Assembly (NCBI GenBank): GCA_014377155.1 | Contig: JACMQD010000065.1 | Coordinates: 1 to 14,018, forward strand | Source of the DNA: Herminiimonas sp. | Lineage (GTDB): Bacteria > Pseudomonadota > Gammaproteobacteria > Burkholderiales > Burkholderiaceae | Reading direction: 5' to 3' | DNA: 14,018 nucleotides | In this document: piece after piece, positions 7,531 to 14,018 of the stretch | Numbering within the stretch: position 1 is the stretch's first letter | Layout of the letters: each line of letters starts with the position of its first letter | Translations under genes and position numbers: made by a program | Notes under the pieces: model-generated | Told to the model about the DNA's origin: nothing | The model's database searches: none | What the model saw: the letters and a program-made list of their open reading frames with translations, nothing else

Positions 7531-7543
7531 CCATACTGTATGG
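7531..7543. promoter_or_regulatory. Candidate TetR operator 2 (CCATAC-T-GTATGG)
   Basis: A perfect 6-base inverted repeat around a single central T lies where the start of transcription of the 7604 gene is predicted. Another ATGGT follows at 7545-7549. It shares the CATAC core with operator 1. The location suits repression by steric block. Confidence 0.55.
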
Positions 7544-7603
7544 CATGGTAGAGAAGCGACAGGCTGATCAAACAGCACGCGAACTTTCAAGGATTACGTA
7601 AAT

Positions 7604-7990
7604 ATGCAGACACTTTATTTCATAGCCGGCGTCATTGCTGTACTCACCGGCATTGTCCATTCCGTCCTCGGTGAGCATCTCATTTTTCGGCACGTTCGCG
7701 ATGGCAGCCTGGTCCCGACGCTCGGTGCACCACCACTTCGCGAGCGGCATATTCGAATCATCTGGGCGACCTGGCACCTTGTCAGTATCTTTGCCTGGGC
7801 GTCCGCCGGGGTTTTGATAAGGCTGGCGTTTTCACCAGCCCCTCCCGCATCGATTGTGGCTGTCGGAATCGCTTCTGCCTATTTAGGCGGCGCCATTTTG
7901 GTACTTGTGAGCACAAAGGGACGTCACCCTGGCTGGGTGGCCTTGTTGGCTGTTGCGTCGCTTACATGGGTAGGTGCCAGTGCCGGCTAA
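7604..7990 (+). CDS. Small four-helix inner-membrane protein, function unknown
   Basis: This encodes a 128-residue, very hydrophobic protein. Predicted membrane helices lie at about 3-20, 52-73, 82-102 and 108-126. The loop after helix 1 holds charged residues (GEHLIFRHVRDG) and a short RERHIRI run precedes helix 2. HSVLGE at residues 19-24 (with His19) and WATWHLVSIFAW (His58 in the second helix) look like conserved family positions, but I cannot name the family with certainty. AAGGA at 7589-7593 serves as the ribosome-binding site, ten bases before the ATG. It is divergent from the TetR gene and probably its main target. TetR-controlled small membrane proteins often belong to stress or efflux responses, but nothing here shows transport. 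Confidence 0.82.
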   Translation: MQTLYFIAGVIAVLTGIVHSVLGEHLIFRHVRDGSLVPTLGAPPLRERHIRIIWATWHLVSIFAWASAGVLIRLAFSPAPPASIVAVGIASAYLGGAILVLVSTKGRHPGWVALLAVASLTWVGASAG

Positions 7991-8003
7991 CCCCCTGTTC
8001 AAA

Positions 8004-8031
8004 TTGACGCCGTTTCGTGGTGCGGCACAAT
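8004..8031 (+). promoter_or_regulatory. Possible promoter of the glycosyltransferase-DUF2867 unit
   Basis: TTGACG (8004-8009, five of six to consensus) is followed after 16 bases by CACAAT (8026-8031, four of six). Transcription would start near 8038, giving a leader of about 50 bases to the ATG at 8088. It lies between the membrane-protein stop and the glycosyltransferase, so the latter need not depend on the TetR-controlled promoter. Confidence 0.4.
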
Positions 8032-8087
8032 TCAGACGCGAGGCTCATCAATAGGCGTCGCCACATTCTCTTTGAAAGCGATTCACC

Positions 8088-9422
8088 ATGCCGGATATCA
8101 CGCCCCATTATTTGGTAATAACTGTCGGCACCGCTGGCGATATCTACCCGTTCATGCGTATTGCGAGCGCATTACAGATGCTCGGCCGGAAAGTCACGTT
8201 TATAACGAACAGCTGCCACGCGACACTTGTTGAGCAAGCCGGGCTTTCGTTTGTTGGGCTAGGTACCGACGAAGACTACCTACGTGTCGTGGCAAATCCG
8301 GATTTGTGGGATCCCAAGAAAGGGTTCTCAGCTTTAATGGCAACCTATGGCGAACAGTTAAAGCAGATCGACGAGGCCCTCCAGTTGGTCTGCGCAAAGG
8401 CACCGCAAATCGTGATCGCTCATCCGTTTGCTGTTCCGGCTGCAGTAATCGCGCGCGAGCGTGGCTTTGTAAAAGTGGTCGCCGCCGCATATCTCGCTCC
8501 ATCGAATTTGCGGACTTGCCACGATCCGCTGACCATCGGCCCAACGTCCGTGCCGCGCTGGGTGCCGATGAGCTGGCGACGTGCTCTTTGGCGGTTCGTG
8601 GAGAAAGGCTGGATCGACCCCGTTGCCGTTACTCAAATCAACGCTGTCCGCATACCGATGGGTTTGCCGAAGATTGATTCTTTCCTGACTCACATCACCG
8701 AGGCACCTGACCTTTCGATCACCCTTTTCCCTCCTTGGTTCGCGCCTTCGGTACCGGATTGGCCGCGCCCTTTAATAGTCGGTGATTTCCAATTATTTGA
8801 GGCAAGCCCGCAAGCTGGCTTCACGGGGGAACTGTCGGCTTTTCTTGCGGCAAGCGAAAAACCAATCGTGTTCACTCCGGGTACCGGGAATCTCCATGCC
8901 GCTGATTTCTTTGCTTGCGCACTCGCCGCCATCGATCGGCTCGGATGCCGCGCTATCTTCCTGACCAAGGAATATGCACAAATTCCAAAGAACCTCCCGG
9001 AGTCAGTATTGTGGCAACCCTATGTGCCACTATCCGCCCTCCTCCTACACGCCGCCGCACTTGTCCATCATGGCGGCATCGGCACGACCGCCGAAGCCTT
9101 ACGCGCCGGTACTCCCCAGCTGATTACTCCCTTCGCCTGGGATCAATTCGACAATGGCGCGCGCATCGTGTCACTCGGCGTCGGCAGCGTCATTCCTGCG
9201 AAACGATTACAGCCTCGCAAACTGGCGCGTAGTCTCCGTCATCTTTACTCTTCCGAAACCATTCGTGCTCAATGCACGCTCTTTGCAACACACCTCGCAT
9301 CACATAATGATCCGACTGCTTTTTGCAGAGAAGTCGAGCGCCTTGCGCTGGCACGGTGCAATGATGTCGGACCCGCCAATCCACCTGACCTCCGGCAAGC
9401 TAAGCTTGCCTCCTTCCCGTGA
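8088..9422 (+). CDS. GT1-family glycosyltransferase, RhlB-like
   Basis: This is a 444-residue GT-B-fold enzyme expected to transfer a sugar from a nucleotide donor to a small or lipid acceptor. The N-terminal half has VGTAGDIYPFMRIASAL (13-29), equivalent to the G-S-A-G-D-V-F-P-F start of rhamnosyltransferase RhlB. PDLWDPKKGF (71-80), INAVRIPMGLP (184-194) and LFPPWFAPSVPDWPRPL (213-229) also resemble RhlB strongly. The donor-binding C-terminal domain carries HHGGIGTTAEALRAGTPQ (327-344) and PFAWDQFDN (348-356), the standard GT1 signature. There are no membrane helices. The ribosome-binding site is weak (GAAAG, 8074-8078). The stop is 28 bases from the DUF2867 gene, suggesting an operon. RhlB uses dTDP-rhamnose on 3-hydroxyacyl lipids; no rhlA-like gene or rhamnose pathway is in the window, so donor and acceptor are open. 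The gene is intact. Confidence 0.9.
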   Translation: MPDITPHYLVITVGTAGDIYPFMRIASALQMLGRKVTFITNSCHATLVEQAGLSFVGLGTDEDYLRVVANPDLWDPKKGFSALMATYGEQLKQIDEALQLVCAKAPQIVIAHPFAVPAAVIARERGFVKVVAAAYLAPSNLRTCHDPLTIGPTSVPRWVPMSWRRALWRFVEKGWIDPVAVTQINAVRIPMGLPKIDSFLTHITEAPDLSITLFPPWFAPSVPDWPRPLIVGDFQLFEASPQAGFTGELSAFLAASEKPIVFTPGTGNLHAADFFACALAAIDRLGCRAIFLTKEYAQIPKNLPESVLWQPYVPLSALLLHAAALVHHGGIGTTAEALRAGTPQLITPFAWDQFDNGARIVSLGVGSVIPAKRLQPRKLARSLRHLYSSETIRAQCTLFATHLASHNDPTAFCREVERLALARCNDVGPANPPDLRQAKLASFP

Positions 9423-9450
9423 TTTTTGACGTTATATTCCGGAAATTCAT

Positions 9451-9996
9451 ATGACCAGCGAATTCAATTCTGTCGTATCTGTCGCGATTCCACCGAGGTC
9501 CGGCATCGCCCACATATATAAATCGTTAAACCTATCGGATGCTTTCTCGATTTGCCTTCCCCCGGGCGCATGTGGCAACCCAGAGGTATTAGCCCGATTT
9601 ATCTTATCGCATCAACCAGCGTGGATCTCATGGCTTATGAAAATCCGGGACATGATGGTTTTAGGCTTTGGTCTCAAGACTGCTACGCAGCTAGCGACAC
9701 TCGCCGCAGACGGCAACACCGATCGAATGGGAATATTTAAAATCTATAGCAGGAACGAGATGGAGATTATTGTCGGGGAAGACGACAAGCATCTTAATTT
9801 CAGGATTTCGATACTATGCTTGACCGGAACAACCCCAAAAAGCAATCGTCGAGTCGTTGTTTCGACAGTTGTTCACTGCCACAACCGATTGGGCCGGGCC
9901 TACATTTTTGTCATTGCTCCGTTCCATCGCATGGTCGTGAGGAGCGGCCTCTTTCGCGCGGCACGCGCCGGCTGGCCCATAGCTCCTAGCAGGTAA
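9451..9996 (+). CDS. DUF2867 family protein
   Basis: This 181-residue cytoplasmic protein matches the DUF2867 pattern as I recall it: AFSICLPPGACGNPEVLARF (31-50), HQPAWISWLMKIRDMMV (54-70), FGLKTA (73-78), GIFKIYSRNEMEIIVGEDD (94-112), HLNFRIS (114-120), and the closing STVVHCHNRLGRAYIFVIAP (138-157) with FHRMVVR. This domain is known alone and fused to the C-terminus of NAD(P)-binding Rossmann proteins; its biochemistry is unknown. The ATG follows the glycosyltransferase stop by 28 bases and has only a weak Shine-Dalgarno (GGAAA, 9440-9444). Translation is probably coupled or shared with that gene. The coding sequence looks more AT-rich than the alaS block, which could reflect separate ancestry of this pair, but this was judged by eye. 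Confidence 0.85.
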   Translation: MTSEFNSVVSVAIPPRSGIAHIYKSLNLSDAFSICLPPGACGNPEVLARFILSHQPAWISWLMKIRDMMVLGFGLKTATQLATLAADGNTDRMGIFKIYSRNEMEIIVGEDDKHLNFRISILCLTGTTPKSNRRVVVSTVVHCHNRLGRAYIFVIAPFHRMVVRSGLFRAARAGWPIAPSR

Positions 9997-10189
9997 AAGG
10001 GCACGAACAGGAGGGTCATTTCTCGTCCAGCTCAACATTTGACCATGGAGCACGGCAAATAAACCATTTTTAACGAGAGGGTTACCTAGCACCCTGCGAA
10101 ACAGGAATGCGCGCTCGCCCGGGACAAAAAATCGGATCGCTTCGTTCCAATCGGCGAATCGGTGTAACCATGGAAATGGTCAAGCAAGC

Positions 10190-10417
10190 TTATTTGCGCT
10201 TCATGAAAAACACGTATTCCTTGTTTTCTTCCGAATGCGCCAATAATTCGTTTCCTGTCTGTTTGGCAAAAGCCTGAAAATCACGAAGCGCCCCAGGATC
10301 GGTTGCCAGAACGCGCAGGACTTGCCCGCTTTCCAGCTCAGCGAGCGCTTTTTTTGTCTTCAAAATCGGCAGTGGACAATTCAGCCCCCGTGCATCGAGT
10401 TCTTTTTGAAATTCCAT
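10190..10417 (-). CDS. TusA/SirA-like sulfur-carrier protein
   Basis: This encodes a 75-residue TusA-family protein. The family motif LNCPLPILKTKKAL (12-25) contains the CPxP signature, and Cys14 is the persulfide-carrying residue in TusA homologues. The beta-strand VLRVLATDPGALRDFQAF (33-50) and the C-terminal EEN-KEYVFFMKRK complete the single domain at full family length. In E. coli TusA relays sulfur from IscS for thiolation of tRNA wobble uridine; other family members serve sulfur oxidation or molybdopterin enzymes, so the exact role is not fixed. The ATG lies 86 bases downstream of the Nudix stop on the same strand. A TAAAAT hexamer (10460-10455) could be the -10 of its own promoter, with no good -35. 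The Shine-Dalgarno is weak. Confidence 0.93.
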   Translation of the reverse strand: MEFQKELDARGLNCPLPILKTKKALAELESGQVLRVLATDPGALRDFQAFAKQTGNELLAHSEENKEYVFFMKRK

Positions 10418-10503
10418 GGTGGTGCTTTCAACTCAGTAGGATTGCAATTGTCGAATTTTACCGCAAACCACACACTTTGATGCAACGCAACAAAGGAACC
10501 GTC

Positions 10504-11046
10504 CTATTGTGTTGTTGCAGGTTGAGCAGGCCAATCCATGAATTCGACAGGCAAGCCGCGCGCTTTCATCCAATCAGCCATGGCATAACCAGTGCCCGCA
10601 CGCCAGGGCCGTAGTTTTTCGGGCGCGACGAGACGATAGTCGACCAGCTCTTGTGACAGCCGGATTTCGCCCCGCGCTTTCACATGATAGGCAATGATGA
10701 GCTCATTCTTGCGCATGAATTCGTACACACCGATCAGCGTGACGTCGGTGGCATCGAGATTGGTTTCTTCTTTGAGTTCGCGCGCGATGCCCTGTTCGGG
10801 CGTCTCGTCGCGTTCCATGAATCCGGTGATCAGCGCGAAGGTCTTTTCCGGCCAGGCGGCATTTCGGGCCAACAGTATGCGGCCTTCGACTTCGACCAGC
10901 GCCGCTAGCACCGGCAACGGATTGTCCCAATGGGTCCAGTGCGCGTCGGGGCAGGCCAGCCGAACCTTGCCGCCCTCGCCCTCGTCTGCACGCATTATCA
11001 GTGACGCGGCACAGATCGGACAGTATTTGAATTCCGGGGTGTTCAT
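10504..11046 (-). CDS. Nudix hydrolase with N-terminal zinc-ribbon-like segment
   Basis: This encodes a 180-residue hydrolase of a nucleoside-diphosphate-linked substrate. The Nudix box spans residues 75-97: Gly75, Glu81, Arg89-Glu90, Glu93-Glu94 and Leu97 fit the consensus, with Asn96 replacing the usual Gly before the final hydrophobic residue. The N-terminus resembles the zinc ribbon of NudC-like enzymes: CPIC (9-12) and a CP pair at 32-33 with HWTHWDNP (36-43). The fourth metal Cys is missing, so zinc binding is doubtful unless His36 or His39 substitutes. The metal-binding glutamates are intact, so catalysis is expected. The ATG overlaps the acetyltransferase stop codon by four bases (ATGA, 11043-11046), implying translational coupling. 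The substrate is unknown. Confidence 0.93.
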   Translation of the reverse strand: MNTPEFKYCPICAASLIMRADEGEGGKVRLACPDAHWTHWDNPLPVLAALVEVEGRILLARNAAWPEKTFALITGFMERDETPEQGIARELKEETNLDATDVTLIGVYEFMRKNELIIAYHVKARGEIRLSQELVDYRLVAPEKLRPWRAGTGYAMADWMKARGLPVEFMDWPAQPATTQ

Positions 11047-11557
11047 TGGGGTGTGACCTGAGGTGGATGGGGATGTAGCCGCGCCATGGCATCCACGTCG
11101 ACGTAGACGCCGTCGCGTAGCGCATAGGACTTATGCGTGCCTTCGCGCTCGAAACCGAATTTGCGATACAAGCCGATCGCGGCAGCATTATCCGAAAATA
11201 CGGTGAGCTCGAGGCGCAATATGCCCAGCCATTTATCGGCCAGGGAAATCATCTCCCGCAATAAGGCGGTGCCGACACCTTGCCTCGCAAAGTCTTCGGC
11301 GATGCCGATACCGACACCGGCGGCATGCCGTCGGCGTGCGTGCGGCTCGCAATGCAAACCGCCGGTGCCGACGATTACGTCGTCGATCAGCGCGACCAGC
11401 AGATGACGATTGGCATCCACAGTGCGCAAGCGTTCGGTCCACATCTCGACCGACGGATGCGGCAACTGCAGGGTGCCAGAATACACGGTCGTGTTGCGGT
11501 ACATGCGCTGGCACTGCTCGGCATCGGCCGGCTCCGCCCGTCGAATTGCGATGCGCG

Positions 11558-11561
<4 letters not shown>
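11043..11561 (-). CDS. GNAT N-acetyltransferase, YhhY/AaaT-like
   Basis: This encodes a 172-residue acetyl-CoA-dependent acetyltransferase. Motif A, with the acetyl-CoA pyrophosphate loop, is [14 protein letters not shown] (92-105), preceded by the beta-strand [29 protein letters not shown] (118-137) and [20 protein letters not shown] (140-159) follow. The N-terminal [20 protein letters not shown] (26-45) closely resembles E. coli YhhY (AaaT), which N-acetylates free amino acids such as phenylalanine and methionine; a similar role is plausible but not shown. The start overlaps the alaS stop by four bases (ATGA, 11558-11561) and the end overlaps the Nudix start by four bases, so it is the middle gene of a tightly coupled set. 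The C-terminal [10 protein letters not shown] tail is extra relative to YhhY. Confidence 0.94.
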
Positions 11562-14017
<2,456 letters not shown>

Positions 14018-14018
14018 C

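Noticed and set aside
7477..7590. Upstream extension of the TetR protein by 38 residues
   Set aside because: The added residues are not TetR-like and the DNA holds palindromes and a consensus promoter; the internal ATG at 7474-7476 starts a normal TetR N-terminus.
9814..10092. 92-codon minus-strand open frame downstream of and overlapping DUF2867
   Set aside because: Half of it is antisense to the DUF2867 gene; no motif or start signal supports it.
9997..10189. Terminator or small gene between DUF2867 and the TusA-like gene
   Set aside because: Only a 5-base inverted repeat AGGGT/ACCCT (10078-10095) without a T-tract was found, and no ORF with a start signal.
10481..10519. Stem-loop at the Nudix 3' end (TGCAAC…GTTGCA) as a terminator
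   Set aside because: The stem has two internal mismatches and no T-tract follows on the minus strand, so transcription into the TusA-like gene is probably not stopped here.

Overview
The window reads as a chromosomal segment of a Gram-negative, moderately high-GC bacterium, most likely a betaproteobacterium of the Burkholderiales (an Oxalobacteraceae-like genome would fit). This placement is inferred from the sequence style of AlaRS, EtfAB, the long acyl-CoA dehydrogenase and the RhlB-like glycosyltransferase. No database search was possible.

Layout. (1) Positions 1-2400 form a decayed stretch: a possible C-terminal tail of a membrane protein entering from the left, a minus-strand DUF421 (YetF-like) membrane protein with an apparent 3' frameshift, and an Amt/AmtB ammonium transporter wrecked by at least four frameshifts, one in-frame stop and loss of its C-terminus. 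(2) A minus-strand block at 2408-7476 holds, in transcription order, a TetR-family regulator, etfB, etfA and a 596-residue acyl-CoA dehydrogenase, then a terminator and a secreted DUF4864 protein. The ETF heterodimer and the dehydrogenase are an electron acceptor/donor pair for acyl-CoA oxidation. A strong intrinsic-terminator hairpin sits between etfA and the dehydrogenase, with its U-tract touching the dehydrogenase ribosome-binding site. (3) A plus-strand block at 7604-9996 holds a four-helix membrane protein divergent from the TetR gene, with a consensus-like promoter flanked by two palindromes, then an RhlB-like GT1 glycosyltransferase and a DUF2867 protein. (4) A minus-strand block at 10190-14017 holds alaS (5' end outside the window), a YhhY/AaaT-like GNAT acetyltransferase, a Nudix hydrolase and a TusA-like protein. 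The first three are joined by 4-base ATGA start/stop overlaps.

No tRNA, rRNA, CRISPR array, insertion sequence or phage gene was seen. The most notable points are the multiply broken ammonium transporter, the terminator abutting the dehydrogenase ribosome-binding site, the TetR intergenic control region, and the glycosyltransferase-DUF2867 pair that lacks an RhlA-like partner here.
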